Of a stretch of 64,000 nt of DNA, positions 1 through 11,123 are shown in pieces (the stretch's first letter is position 1; each line of letters opens with the position of its first letter). Under the pieces are notes generated by a model. It did not search any database and had not been told where the DNA came from. It worked only from the letters and a program-made list of their open reading frames with translations. Source of the DNA: Bombyx mori (Eukaryota > Arthropoda > Insecta > Lepidoptera > Bombycidae); assembly GCF_030269925.1 (NCBI RefSeq), contig NC_085108.1, forward strand, positions 6,634,001 through 6,698,000, read 5' to 3'. A program made the position numbers and the translations under genes.

Positions 1-422
1 TATGTGCTTAGCAAGAGCGAATTAAAGATTAAAATGATCTTATCGTTAAGGATATTTGAGCAAAGTTATAATATTCTTGTATCGTCAATGGTCCTTGACG
101 CGCGCGCGAGTTATCAAGTTAATTGGACGTCTTAGACTCGGTGGAAATTACATTCAAAGATGCTGTGAAGAATTCTTAAAAAAAATGTTTTTGATGGTAT
201 AATTAGAACAGTTCTGTAGCGAAAATAATGAGTATACATTATCACACACACATTATCGATACACAATATAATTCATATACTAGTAGTATTTATCGTGCTG
301 GGAAGAATTTTATCGAGAATCCACAAACTAAGATGAAGTAATGTTGTCACGCAATGTTATTGACCCCATATATCAGCTGATTTTAAATACATTGCGGGTC
401 GACTTTTTTTCATCTTATATTC
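1..422. other. Upstream flank, no gene; dispersed repeat at about 30-165
   Basis: No coding signal is seen. The segment about 30-165 is an inverted copy of about 7488-7630: both carry the rare GC-rich stretch GCGCGCGTCAAGGA and the run ACAAGAATATTATAACTTTG, in opposite orientation. It is a dispersed repeat of unknown class. The rest is AT-rich and unrecognised. Confidence 0.5.
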
Positions 423-866
423 TTTTTTTTTTTTTATTGCTTAGGTGGTTGGACGAGCTCACAGCCCACCTGGTGTTAAGTGGTTACTGGAGCCCATAGA
501 CATCCACAACGTAAATGCGCCACCCACCTTGAGATACAAGTTCTAAGGTCTCAAGTATAGTTACAACGGCTGCTTCACCCTTCAAACCGAAACGCATTAC
601 TGCTTCACGGCAGAAATGGGCAGGGTGGTGGTACCCACTCGCGCGGACTCACAAGAGGTCCTACCACCAGTAATTACGCAAATTATAATTTTGCGGGTTT
701 CATTTTTATTACACGATGTTATTCCTTCACCGTGGAAGTCAATCGTGAACATTTGTTGAGTACGTATTTCATTAGAAAAATTGGTACCCGCCTGCGGGAT
801 TCGAACACCGGTGCATCGCTTCAACACGAATGCACCGGACGTCTTATCCGTTAGGCCGCGACGACT
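423..866 (-). mobile_element. Bm1-type SINE, full length
   Basis: A tRNA-derived retroposon transcribed by RNA polymerase III and mobilised by LINE machinery. The oligo-T at 423-435 is its A-tail on the minus strand. The head at about 780-866 holds the B-box-like GATTCGAACACC and the A-box region. The body matches at least ten other copies in this window. Its copies identify the genome as Bombyx. Confidence 0.88.
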
Positions 867-1225
867 ACAAAATTATATTCGCCAAAACGTGACAATTTAC
901 TTAATTTTCGTAACTCGTCTACCTAATCTCGCGTTCAAACTTGGCTCACGGGTGCTCATAAACGCTAAACCGCCAACACCACACTCCGATTTGAGCCACG
1001 AAGCATTCTCGATTGCATCTTAATAACCTATTCTACTCTCCAAGCCGCATACAATTTGTATGTACAATAGTTATTTTTGTAACCACGTGTGTGGTCTGAA
1101 CGCGTGAGAATTTCAATACAGTGTAGATGTTATGTACGGGGTAGCGGGTTTGATTCTGTGCCTTGTTTACTAATGTAATCAAAGAAATTTGCTAACTTAA
1201 GCATACCCTACAAAACCCATTTGAA

Positions 1226-1648
1226 AGTCGTGGCCTTATAGATAAGACGTCCGGTGCATTCGTGTTGAGCGATGCACCGATGTTCGAATCCCAGGCGGGT
1301 ACCAATTTTTCTAATGAAATACGTACTCAACAAACGTTCACGATTGACTTCCACGGTGAAGGAACAACATCGTGTAATAAAAATCAAACCCGCAAATTTT
1401 AATTTGCGTAATCACTGGTGATATGACCTCTTGTGAGTCCGCACGGATAGGTAACACCGCCCTGCCTATTTCTGCCGTGAAGCAGTAATGCGTTTCGGCT
1501 TGAAGGAAGCCGTTGTAACTATACTGAGACCTTAGAACTTATATCTCAAGGTGGGTGGCGCATTTACGTCGTAGATGTCTATGGGCTCCAGTAACCCTTT
1601 AACACCAGGTGGGGTGAGGTCGCCCACTCATCTAAGCAATAAAAAAAA
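1226..1648 (+). mobile_element. Bm1-type SINE, full length
   Basis: Starts with the tRNA-like head AGTCGTGGCC, then the A-box region, the B-box-like GTTCGAATCCC and the conserved body, and ends in an A-run at 1638-1648. Scattered substitutions relative to other copies show an older insertion. Confidence 0.87.
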
Positions 1649-2014
1649 CATTCGAATTAAGACTTGATTATTTTAAAATTGGTAATAGAATTATTTAAGC
1701 CCTTTCTTGACCCAGAGTGGCCATGAAAAATACAAGTATATAAAAGTTATCCGAAGCTTAATTAACAAATCAGTCCTAAAAATTAGTTTCAACTAGTTAC
1801 AATTCGTCTTAATTAGAGTATGTGTTCATTAATAAATATCGCTTGCAATGGATGGCAACTAAAAATGCGCTACAGAAATGTGAAATTAATTTTAATAATA
1901 ATGTCCACGCGAAAATCGAAATTTGATAAACTTTACTTTCCATATGCGCTTTATGATATTCAGCGAGCTTTTTCTTGACCGCAAAAGCTCGCGTTTCGTT
2001 ACGAATTACTCGTG

Positions 2015-2437
2015 TTGTTCGCCCAGTAGTCGAAATTCGACCATAATTAATTGAAATTATAAGTTTGAACATTATTTTGGTTCTATTGTCAGACTATACG
2101 TCTATAATCACAGATTTCGCGAAGGCTATAAACAAATAATCTTAAAGACAAACAATATTAATCTATTCTCAATTTGACCATTGACTTTAACAATAAACAA
2201 AAAATATTTATACGCGAGTGTGTCAAATATATGTGTAATTTTTTGTGTGTGTGTGTAATTTTTTTGTTGTTGATTTAATGATTTTTTTTTTGCATAATTT
2301 AATTAAAATATTAGCATTCTGCATTTCTTCTCTACATTCTCTATAAGTGTGGCAAATTTCACACTCCTTTATCAGCGCAATTTTCGTAAAAAGTGGTAGG
2401 TACAAAGTTTTTGCTTCACGTATTATTAATATATAGA
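2015..2437 (-). mobile_element. Helitron-like repeat family A, copy 1 (diverged)
   Basis: On the minus strand it begins TCTATATATTAAT (complement at 2425-2437) and ends near the palindrome TAGTCGAAATTCGAC at 2026-2040. The CTAG end is eroded. It belongs to an older subfamily with copies 2, 5 and 15. Confidence 0.75.
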
Positions 2438-2534
2438 TAATAATATAAGTTCACCGAACACAAAATTTCAATTTGACCTATTATTTCATTCCAATCGATT
2501 GCAATGTCAAACAAGTGACATTCATCTCATTACG

Positions 2535-3054
2535 TATAATATTAATACGTGAAGCAAAAACTTTGTATCCCTTTTTACGAAAATTGCGCGGACGGAGGAG
2601 TATGAAATTTCCCATACTTATAGAGAATATAGAGAAGGGGTGCAGAAAGTTAATATTTTTTTAAAATAATGCATAAAAGATACATTAAACCAATAAAGAA
2701 AACATTACATATCCTGGCTGAGCCTTTGCTCGCCCACCTGTCCTGGTAAAACTGGAAAGGTCTCCGGGCCACCAGTAATCCTTCAATCATAAAAAAAAAA
2801 CATTACACACACTGCCATGTATTTGACACACACACACACATATATACTCTTTGTTTATTGTCAAACTTTAGTTAATGCTTAAAGTATGTGGTCAAATTGA
2901 AAATAGGTTAATATTGTTTATCTTGAATATTATTTGTCTTGGCGAAAGCTGTGATTAGTATAATAGCCTTTGACAATATACCTAACCATAACAATGTTCA
3001 AACTTATAATTTCAATTAATTATAGTCGAGTTTCGACTACTGCGGGACCACTAG
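2535..3054 (+). mobile_element. Helitron-like repeat family A, copy 2, carrying a LINE tail
   Basis: The head is ATTAATACGTGAAGCAAAAA and the end is CGACTACTGCGGGACCA followed by CTAG and T, as in other members. It is interrupted by a LINE 3' tail at 2711-2796. The first few terminal bases are degraded. Confidence 0.78.
2711..2796 (+). mobile_element. LINE 3' tail (Jockey-type lineage B), severely 5'-truncated
   Basis: It matches the last ~80 bp of the LINE at 51963-52640 (GAGCCTTTGCTCGCCCACCTG) and ends in an A-run. The duplication AACATTACA flanks it on both sides inside Helitron-like copy 2, so the LINE arrived after that element. Confidence 0.8.
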
Positions 3055-3297
3055 TTAATATAATAATTCACTAATTGAATATTTGTAACTAGTTCTGAAC
3101 TGGTCTGTAGAATAAAACATTCGGATAGAGACATTACGTACGCGGCGTGGCGAATTCCGATAGAATAATTACGTAAAGGCGTACTCGATTATTAATAACT
3201 GAATTATCAAATCGATTTTTATGGAGAGAGCATTTAAGTGAATCGCAATTAAGCATCTCGAAGCGTGAACGTTAGATAAGGTTAGCGATGTTTAGAT

Positions 3298-3630
3298 CAA
3301 ATGTTCACGATTGACTTCCACGGTGAAGGAATAACATCGTGTAATAAAAATCAAACCCGCAAAATTATAATTTGCGTAATTAGGTACTAGTGGTAGGACC
3401 TCTTGTGAGTCCGCACGGATATTTACCACCGCCCTGCCTATTTCTGCTGTGAAGCAGTAATGCGTTTCGGCTTGAAGGGTGGAGCAGCCGTTGTAACTAT
3501 ACTGAGACCTTAGAACTTATATCTCAAGGCGGGTGGCGCATTTACGTTGTGGATGTCTATGGGCTCCAGTAACCACTTAACACTAGGTGGGCTGTGAGCT
3601 CGTCCACCCATCTCAGCAATAAAAAAAAAA
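3298..3630 (+). mobile_element. Bm1-type SINE, 5'-truncated
   Basis: It starts within the body at ATGTTCACGATTGAC, lacking the tRNA head, and runs to the A-tail at 3619-3630. Confidence 0.85.
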
Positions 3631-3653
3631 GATAAAGACAGAATAAGTTTTGT

Positions 3654-3890
3654 TAATACGCTTTCATTAGCTTCAGACGTATGTATGTTAGTATGTAACG
3701 GAATCTTTGAACTTGATTTTGATCCCCTTCAAAACGTCGGATTAACTCGAAATTTGGCAAACCTATTAAGGACCGATGACAATTCAATATTTAAAAAAAA
3801 ACAATTGAAAAAAATTGAAATTCAACTAAACAATGGAAAATAAATAATAGTTTAATAAAACTAAAAAAATACGCTTTTTTAGAAAATCAT
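3654..3890 (+). mobile_element. Fold-back element family E, left half
   Basis: Starts TAATACGCTTTCATTAGC and matches the left part of the elements at 19589 and 49487. The central and right arms are missing. A Jockey-type LINE tail follows directly. Confidence 0.65.
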
Positions 3891-3898
3891 CATCATTC

Positions 3899-4098
3899 AG
3901 ACAGCCCATAGAGTTTCTCGCCGGATCTTCTCAGTGGGTCGCGTTTCCGATCCGGTGGTAGATTCTGCGAAGCACTGCTCTTGCTAGGGCCTGTGTTAGC
4001 AACACTCCGGTTTGAGCCCCGTGAGCTCATCTACGCGTCAAGGAGAAGCTGAAATAGCCTCTCAAGGCTATCAGCATAGGTAGGACTAAAAAAAAATG
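3899..4098 (+). mobile_element. Jockey-type LINE lineage A, 3' UTR tail
   Basis: It matches, in opposite orientation, the 3' untranslated tail of the LINE at 11124-12360: AGTTTCTCGCCGGATCTTC, then GCGAAGCACTGCTCTTGCT, then a short A-run at about 4088-4097. There is no coding part. Confidence 0.8.
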
Positions 4099-4394
4099 TC
4101 AAAATAATCGTGTTCTCGATTATGAGTATAAGTTTCGATTTTCGATTTTCGTGATGATTGCGAAGGGAATGTAAGTAAATTAATTCGTGCCGTTGGAATT
4201 CTGAAGCTTTTTTGGAATTAATGAACTTACTCCCTCTTCTCCCGGCGTCCCTTGGTACAGTTCCTCCATTAATCCTCAAAGATGAGGCGGTGGAACGCGC
4301 CGTGATCTAAAACCGACCAAGACACAGTTCTCCGACAATCACGCTATTTTTATTTCGCACGAGTAGATAAGCTTACATCGCTTGCTCTAAATAC

Positions 4395-4642
4395 TTTTTT
4401 TTATTGCTTAGATGGGTGGACGAGCTCACGGCCCACCTGGTGTTAAGTGGTTACCGGAGCCCACAGACATATACCTACAACGTAAATGCTGTCACCCACC
4501 TTGAGATATGAGTTCTAAGGTCTCAGTATAGTTACAACGGTGCCCCGTCTTTCGAACGAAAACGCATTACTGCTTCACGGCAGAAATAGGCAGGGTGTTG
4601 GTACCTACCCGTGCGGACCCACAAGACGTCCTACCACCAGTA
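4395..4642 (-). mobile_element. Bm1-type SINE, 5'-truncated
   Basis: The A-tail is the oligo-T at 4395-4402. The body runs to CTACCACCAGTA near 4642, where the tRNA-like head is lost. Confidence 0.85.
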
Positions 4643-5380
4643 GGTAACTTCCTAAGTCTCTAACCAAGTCTCTTACTTCCATTGCCCACCGGGCATGGTC
4701 AACGTGCCACTTCAAGACGCTTGCCAATTACATTCAAGTAAATTTGTGTAGGTAAATGAAGTCTTGATTGTAATTTAAGTCCCCGAAATAGTAGATGTTA
4801 GTTCGATTACAATTTAAATAATTTAATTAATCACTACAAACGACGCGCCAATTACTAATTGCGTGAACCTAAACACGACAACAATAGCTCACCTATAACT
4901 TAATTACTAAAGGGAATAAAAAAACCTTATTTAATAATTTATCAAAATGGCCGCCGACCCAGGTCTATCGATATAATAATTCTGTCAGGTTTTAATTGAA
5001 ATTCTGTGGCGTGCGTACAAACGCGACCGCAGTATTATTGATACATTACGATCGCGCAAAAGAGCCGAACCGGCAATCCACGGCGGAATTACAAATCTCA
5101 ACCGGCCCACTAAATACACAATCAAGTTAAATCAATCGGAATCTATGCGTCCCTTTCGGTATCAAGGCCTTACTGCAAGCCAGAGAGAGACGCTGCGTTT
5201 TTACATCGATCAGAAGGCGGCGACCGCCCAACATGAGGTCGGGGTAGGGTGAGAAGCTTGTTTGTTCGGGGGCGTGTCCCCCGAGACAGGCGAGGGGCGC
5301 AGTCGCCGCGCCGCCGCCGCCGCGAGCGCAGTGCCACGTCCGCGTCAAACGCAAAGTGACGTTTCAATTTGACAGCTCCG
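4643..5380. other. Upstream flank of engrailed; no gene, CGGCCATTTT motif
   Basis: Mostly single-copy sequence with no convincing ORF. The reverse strand of 4944-4953 reads CGGCCATTTT, matching the Drosophila Pho/YY1-type core. From about 5200 the sequence turns GC-rich and runs into the promoter and leader of engrailed. ORFs of 60-75 codons in 5127-5367 look like chance openings in GC-rich DNA. Confidence 0.5.
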
Positions 5381-5700
5381 GCTGTCTGTCACGCGCCCGG
5401 CGTCTACACGACGAAAAAAAAAAAAGAAAACAAGTGTCGTCCGTCGTGTCGAGCGGCAAAGGATCCATGCTAATGAGCCTCCGTATCGATTAATATTAAT
5501 GACATTCGAAACTCGCGTCAAACAGTCGACCGCGTCTCGAATTCGAATCGGTCGCGGACATTAGTGGAGGCATTTAAATCGCGCGCCACACGGAACCGGG
5601 GACCCGCATTGTGTTCTTCGTCCCAACGATGAACAAACACCGTCACGGCTGATAGAGACGCGTCGCGGGTGGCTCGCTGCGTGACAGGTGGAACACGAGA
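5381..5700 (+). promoter_or_regulatory. Probable engrailed promoter/5' leader with three upstream ORFs
   Basis: A GC-rich segment directly before the en start codon. No TATA box is seen at a usual distance and the start site of transcription cannot be fixed by eye. Three short upstream ORFs are readable: 5467-5493 (8 codons), 5499-5564 (21 codons) and 5629-5652 (7 codons), each ending before the en ATG. Their presence in the mRNA depends on where transcription starts. At 5369-5392 two near-inverted TGACAG/CTGTCT half sites resemble Homothorax/Meis sites. Confidence 0.45.
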
Positions 5701-6496
5701 ATGGCCTTCGAGGACCGCTGCAGCCCTAGCCAGGCTAACAGTCCGGGACCGGTGACGGGGCGAGTCCCGGCGCCGCACGCCGAGACCCTCGCATACAGCC
5801 CGCAGAGCCAGTACACTTGCACCACAATAGAATCGAAGTACGAACGAGGCTCTCCGAACATGACAATTGTGAAGGTGCAGCCTGACTCCCCGCCTCCCAG
5901 CCCGGGACGCGGTCAGAACGAGATGGAATACCAGGACTACTATCGCCCTGAAACGCCCGACGTAAAGCCACACTTCAGCCGGGAGGAGCAGAGGTTTGAA
6001 CTGGACAGATCGAGGGGGCAGCGGCTGCAACCCACCACGCCGGTCGCCTTCTCCATAAACAACATCCTGCACCCTGAGTTCGGCTTGAACGCCATCAGGA
6101 AAACGAACAAAATCGAAGGTCCCAAGCCCATTGGACCGAACCACAGTATCCTCTATAAGCCTTACGATTTATCCAAACCGGACTTATCGAAATACGGCTT
6201 TGATTATTTGAAGAGTAAGGAAACGAGTGATTGCAACGCTTTGCCGCCTTTAGGAGGGTTGAGGGAGACGGTATCGCAGATCGGCGAACGCTTGTCCAGA
6301 GACAGGGAGCCTCCGAAGAGTCTGGAGCAGCAGAAGAGGCCCGACTCCGCGAGTTCCATCGTCTCGTCGACGTCAAGCGGCGCGGTTTCCACCTGCGGAA
6401 GCTCGGACGCGAGCTCCATCCAGTCCCAGAGCAACCCTGGCCAGCTGTGGCCAGCCTGGGTATACTGCACCAGATACAGCGACCGACCTAGTTCCG
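5701..6496 (+). CDS. en: Engrailed homeodomain transcription factor, exon 1 (residues 1-265 and first base of 266)
   Basis: Segment-polarity transcription factor that represses target genes in the nucleus of posterior-compartment cells. The ATG at 5701 has A at -3 and G at +4. The region is Pro/Ser-rich. Residues 117-123 read FSINNIL, the EH1 motif that binds the Groucho co-repressor, and a serine-rich stretch follows at about 216-246. Residues 249-262 contain [12 protein letters not shown], the EH2 motif that contacts Extradenticle/PBX. The exon ends at CCTAGTTCCG before the donor GTGAGT at 6497, after the first base of a glycine codon, which exon 2 completes. The joined 372-residue length agrees with my recollection of Bombyx En. 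The paralogue invected has extra residues between EH2 and the homeodomain that are absent here, so this is en, not inv. Confidence 0.97.
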
Positions 6497-6584
6497 GTGA
6501 GTGCAAATTTTAATATCCTGCGCCATTTACTCTAATTAGATTTGCTGACGAGGCCCAAAGGCCGCGATGTTGTTTTATTTAGCA

Positions 6585-6872
6585 CTAGCTGACCCGGCAG
6601 ACTTCGCAGTGCCTCAATCGATAAATAAAAGACCTAAGCTTTTGTATAAAATAAACATAGGACAAAAAAAAGGAATCCGTCCGACGGGGACACATCCAAG
6701 GAAAAACAAAATTGTTATTTTTATTTAATTCCGAGCATTTTTTATATTTATCTACCTTTTAAACCTTCTCTGGATTTCCACAAATAATTCAAGACCAAAA
6801 TTAGCCAAATCGGTCCAGCCGTTCTCGAGTTTTAGCGAGACTAACGAACAGCAATTCATTTTTATATATTTA
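6585..6872 (-). mobile_element. Helitron-like repeat family C, copy 1
   Basis: The plus strand starts with CTAGCTGACCCGGCAGACTT and contains GGTCCAGCCGTTCTCGAG, shared with 9631-9923. Read on the minus strand it ends in CTAG followed by T, as lepidopteran Helitrons do. The far end is eroded. Confidence 0.7.
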
Positions 6873-7257
6873 GCATTAATGACAAAAATGTTATAGCAAA
6901 TGTTCTTTAGTGGCTGACGGATTTGGCTCCTTAGATTTTGGGTAAAACAAGTTTGAAAGTGGTCATTGTTAGGCCATGCGAACAGGAAATATTATACTTT
7001 TTTATTTGCTGTAAATTGATTGATGCCTAGTCCTTACCGGAGATCCTGCGACGTTTGACCAGAATGACATCAATGTGACGTTACGCTATGCTAAGCTTTT
7101 GTTTTATTTAACTTCAAACTGGAAGACCTGTTCACGGCATCAAGAGGTAGGCAATTGATTGTATTATTTTTGGCTTGTTTGAGAACGTATGTTACGTGAA
7201 ATATGAATATAAGCTTCATTACGTATTGTTAAGATAACAGCGTTCTTTGGTATGTAT

Positions 7258-7473
7258 TACTGGTGGTAGGACCTCTTGTGAGTCCGCACGGGTAGGTACC
7301 AGGTAATGCGTTTCGGTTTGAAGGGTGGGGCAGCCTTTGTAACTGTACTGAGACCTTAGAGCTTATACCTCAAGGTGAGCGGCGGCATTTACGTTGTAGA
7401 TGTCTATGATCTCCAGTAAACACTTAACAACAGGTGAGCTGTGAGCTTGTCCAACAATCTAAGCAGTAAAAAA
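7258..7473 (+). mobile_element. Bm1-type SINE, 5'-truncated and internally deleted
   Basis: Starts at TGGTGGTAGGACCTC and ends at GCAGTAAAAAA. A segment containing the CCGCCCTGCCTATTTCTGCC block is missing near 7300. Confidence 0.8.
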
Positions 7474-7487
7474 TATATGTTTGTTTA

Positions 7488-7630
7488 TATGTAACAGAAT
7501 CTTCAAACAACATTTCCACCGACTCCAAGACGACCAATTAACTTGACAATTCCCGCGCGCGTCAAGGATCATTGACGATACAAGAATATTATAACTTTGC
7601 TCTAATATCCTTATTAATGTCGATTAAATA
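7488..7630 (+). repeat. Dispersed repeat, inverted partner of 30-165
   Basis: It contains CCGACTCCAAGACGACCAAT and GCGCGCGTCAAGGATCATTG, which occur in reverse complement near position 60-150. The start (ATGTAACAGAATCTTC) resembles the left part of fold-back family E, so it may be a relative of that family. Confidence 0.5.
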
Positions 7631-7840
7631 TGAAATCAATCGGTTATATTTCGGTATAATATATAAGCGTGTTCTTTATTTACTTTAAAACAGTATACAT
7701 CTATTATTTTCTGGTCATATTAATGTGATATCGGTATTATGTTTTACTTTTCTAGAATCTTTCAGAATATATCCTTCAATATTTGAAAATCGGTCGAGCC
7801 GTTCTCATATACCGTCTTATAAATGGCAATTGACTTTGTA

Positions 7841-7948
7841 GGCAGCGGCTTGGCTCTGCCCCTGGCATTGCTGAAGTCCATTGGCGACGGTAACCACTCA
7901 CCATCAGGTGGGCCGTATGCTCATCTGCCTACAAGGGCAATCAAAAAA
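7841..7948 (+). mobile_element. LINE 3' tail (same family as 20515-20940)
   Basis: It matches the last ~100 bp of the LINE fragment at 20515-20940 (GCGGCTTGGCTCTGCCCCTG to CTACAAGGGCAAT) with a short A-rich end. The class is uncertain; the coding part of the relative looks like a CR1/Jockey-type reverse transcriptase C-terminus. Confidence 0.65.
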
Positions 7949-7964
7949 TTTAACAGAAAAATAC

Positions 7965-8137
7965 TTATAGCTTAGATAAGTGAACGGCGTTAAGTGATCA
8001 CTGGAGACCCTCACAATGCCGTCCACCACCTTGAGATGTGACGGCAAAGTCTCAGCAGTACATTAGGAAGGTTACTCCGCTTTTCAACCGAAAGACTTCG
8101 GAAGAAGTAGGTTAAAGGTGTTGGTACCTACCCGGGT
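7965..8137 (-). mobile_element. Old, diverged Bm1-like SINE, split by a younger one
   Basis: The segment follows the Bm1 body in reverse orientation (GTTAAGTGATCACTGGAG, CACCTTGAGATGTG) with many changes. It appears to resume after 8341 (GTGCTACCCATCCGGGCGG). A younger plus-strand SINE lies between. Confidence 0.5.
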
Positions 8138-8341
8138 GGTACCACCGCCCTGCCTATTTCTGCCGTGAAGCAGTAATGCGTTTCGGTTTGAAGGGTGGGG
8201 CAGCCGTTGTAACTATACTGAGACCTTAAAACTTATATCTCAAGGTGGGTGGCACATTTACGTTACGTCTATGGGCTCTAGTAACCACTTAACACCAGGT
8301 GGGCTGTGAGCTCGTCCACCCATCTAAGCAATAAAAAAAAA
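8138..8341 (+). mobile_element. Bm1-type SINE, 5'-truncated
   Basis: Begins at GTACCACCGCCCTGCC and ends in an A-run at 8332-8341. It sits inside an older SINE of the opposite orientation; AGTAGGTT occurs on both sides. Confidence 0.82.
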
Positions 8342-8586
8342 GTAGGTTGAAAGTGCTACCCATCCGGGCGGGCTCACAGGGCGCTGTACCGCCAATAGAC
8401 TATTAATGACATAGTTATTATCACTTTAACGGGTTTTCTCTCATGATTTTCCAAATGAATGCGTTTCCGATATTACGGTTTTTGCACGCGCCATGATCAC
8501 GGATGAACTGAAGACAGCTAAGAGCTAAGAGCAGACAAATGTCTACCATCTTCCTAGTTACGGGTGTTACCTCTATAGCAATTTGT

Positions 8587-8990
8587 GTCGTCGTGGCCTA
8601 AAGGATAAGACGTCCGGTGCATTCGTATCGAGCGATGAACCGGTGTTCGAATCCCGCAGGCGGGTACCAATTTTTCTAATGAAATACGTACTTAACAAAT
8701 GTTCACGATCGACTTCCACGGTGAAGGAATAACATCGTGTAATAAAAATCAAACCCGCAAAATTATAATTAGCGTAATTACTGGTGGTAGGACCTCTTGT
8801 GAGTCCGCATGGGTAGGTACCATCGCCCTGTCAATTTCTGCCGTGAAGTCGTTGTAACTATACTGAGACCTTAGAACTTATATCTCAAGGTGGGTGGCGG
8901 CATTTACGTTGTAGATGTCTATGGGCTTTAGTAACCACTTACCACCAGGTGGGCTGTGAGCTCGTCCACCGATCTAAGCAATAACAAAAC
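8587..8990 (+). mobile_element. Bm1-type SINE, near full length
   Basis: The head GTCGTCGTGGCCTAAAGGAT contains the A-box region. The B-box-like GGTGTTCGAATCCC lies near 8641. The body is followed by CAATAACAAAAC. A deletion of ~30 bp removes the stretch after CTGCCGTGAAG. Confidence 0.87.
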
Positions 8991-9247
8991 ACTCGATGTC
9001 GCGTCCTAACGGCATAGATAGTTACTAGATTATTCTGGGAAAGTTAGCGATACCGTAATTCCGAAAATCGTGGTAAGAACCGACCTAATAACATTGTTTA
9101 CGAGATGAAAAACTGCATTAACATAATCATCTCTTATTGTTATCAAAGAAACATTAGTGAATTACACTTTTTTTTTAATCAGATTGCTTCTGCCTCATTA
9201 ATCCGTGCCGACGGCAAAGTTACGTGTTCACAATACCTTTATTATTA

Positions 9248-9571
9248 TTTTTTTATTGCTTAGATGGGTGGACGGCTCACAGCCCACCTGGTGTTAAGTG
9301 GTTACTGGAGCCCATAGACATCTACAACGTAAATGCGCCACCCACCTTGAGATATAAGTTCTAAGGTCTCAAGTATAGTTACAACGGCAGTCCCGCCCTT
9401 CAAACCGAAACGCATTATGCTTCACGGCAGAAATAGGCGGGGCGGTGGTACCTATCCGCGCGGTCTCACAACAGGTCCTACCACCAGTAATTACGCAAAT
9501 TATAATTTTGCGGGTTTTGATTTTTATTACACGATGGTATTCCTTCACCGTGGAAGTCAATCGTGAACATT
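9248..9571 (-). mobile_element. Bm1-type SINE, 5'-truncated
   Basis: Oligo-T at 9248-9254 is the A-tail. The body extends to TCAATCGTGAACATT, where the head is missing. Confidence 0.85.
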
Positions 9572-9630
9572 AACTTGAATACAAAACTTTAATAATTTTA
9601 GGTTCAGTAATGACCTGTTTTTATTTCTGA

Positions 9631-9923
9631 CTAGCTGACCCAGCAGACTTTGTAGTGCCTCAATCGATAAAAAAAAGAGCTAAGCTTTTGTATAAAATAA
9701 ACTTAAAACAAACAAAAGCAATTTGTCCGACGGGGGACACACCAAAGGGAAAACAAAATTGTTATTTTTATTTAATTCCGAGAATTTTCATATTTATCTA
9801 CCTTTTAAACCTTTTTTGGATTTCCACCAAAAATTCAAGACCAAAATTAGCTAAATCGGTCCAGCCGTTCTCGAGTTTTAGCGAGACTAACGAACAGCAA
9901 TTATTTTTTATATTATATAGAGA
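9631..9923 (-). mobile_element. Helitron-like repeat family C, copy 2
   Basis: Same family as 6585-6872. The CTAG end is at 9631-9634, and the other terminus runs into TATATAGAGAT. It contains no coding sequence of its own and is presumably moved by a Helitron Rep/helicase encoded elsewhere. Confidence 0.72.
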
Positions 9924-10042
9924 TAATCTTAATAGCGTCTGATTTAGTTATCAAAAACGAAGTTTACCTATATTAGAGCAATATTGCTGTTTGAATAGAA
10001 ATAATGTTGAAAAACGCGATTCTCTTCTTTCACGACGCGTAA

Positions 10043-10460
10043 TCTATATATTAATACGCGAAGCAAAAACTTTGTATCCCTTTTTACGAAAATTGCGCGG
10101 ACGGAGGAGTATGAAATTTCCCACACTTATAGAGAATATAGAGAAGGAGTGCACAATGATAATTTTTTTTTTAAATAATGCATAAGAGATACATTAAATC
10201 AATAAAGAAAACATTACACACACTACATACCATGTATTTGACGCACACACGCATGCATACTATTTATTGTCAAACCTTTATTCTTGACGTCTGTTGTCAA
10301 ATTGAGAATAGATTAAATATTGTTTGTCTTTATTAAAAAAAAATTATAGTGTAGTCTTGGCGAAATTTGTGATTATAGAAGTATAAAATACAATCATAAT
10401 AGTGTACAAACTTACAATTCCAATTAATTATAGTCGAATTTCGACTACTTGGGACACTAG
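10043..10460 (+). mobile_element. Helitron-like repeat family A, copy 3
   Basis: Begins TCTATATATTAATACGCG (preceded by A), has the terminal palindrome TAGTCGAATTTCGACTA, and ends CACTAG followed by T. The A^T flanks and lack of a target duplication fit Helitron insertion. Confidence 0.82.
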
Positions 10461-10486
10461 TTAAAACTAATTATATTAACCAGCTT

Positions 10487-10800
10487 CAAAAAAGGAGGAG
10501 GTTCTCAATTCGACTGTACTTTGTTTATTTTTTTGTGTTTCTTACCTCATAACTTTTGACTGGGTGAATCGATTTTGATGATTATTTTTTTATTAGAAAG
10601 ATGGCGCTTTCCGTGTGGTCCTGTTTCAATTTAGTCCAGTTCTGATAATGGTATCCATGAGAAAATCATATAAGTCTTAAATTTGCATTAAGTACGTGCG
10701 CGACAAATAGATAAATAACTCAATATCATCTGTTACGCTTGCGGGAAAATTTCTTAACCCGTCGAACGCCACATTAAAAATCGGGTATTTTCAGTTTCAG
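10487..10800 (+). repeat. Dispersed repeat (GGAGGAGGTTCTCAATTCG family)
   Basis: The start shares GGAGGAGGTTCTCAATTCG and a diverged continuation with 32015-32165. It is a repeat of the kind common in Lepidoptera. Class unknown and boundaries approximate. Confidence 0.5.
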
Positions 10801-11123
10801 ATTTATTCCCAGTTATTATTTTAGTTTTTTAATCACACGTGTACCATTAAAATTTGATGTATTTTTCGATGAGATTTTTTATGTTTAATTTTAAGAAATC
10901 ATTGCAATAAACATAACCCAACGTCGTCAAATACATGGTAGTGTGTGTAATGTTTTTTTTATTGATCTAATTTATTTTTTTATGGATAATTTTAAAAGTA
11001 TATTAGCATTCTGCACACCTTCTCTTTATTCTCTATAAGTGTAGGAAATTTCATACTCCTCCGTCCGCGCAATTTTCGTAAAAAGGGGTGTGCAAAGTTT
11101 TTGCTTCACGTATTAATATATTA

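Noticed and set aside
780..866. tRNA genes in Bm1 heads (also 1226, 8587, 49041, 60979)
   Set aside because: tRNA-derived promoter heads of SINEs; no cloverleaf and fused to the conserved SINE body.
5518..6144. 208-codon minus-strand ORF over engrailed exon 1
   Set aside because: It is the antisense shadow of a GC-rich coding exon; no domain, and the + strand exon is certain.
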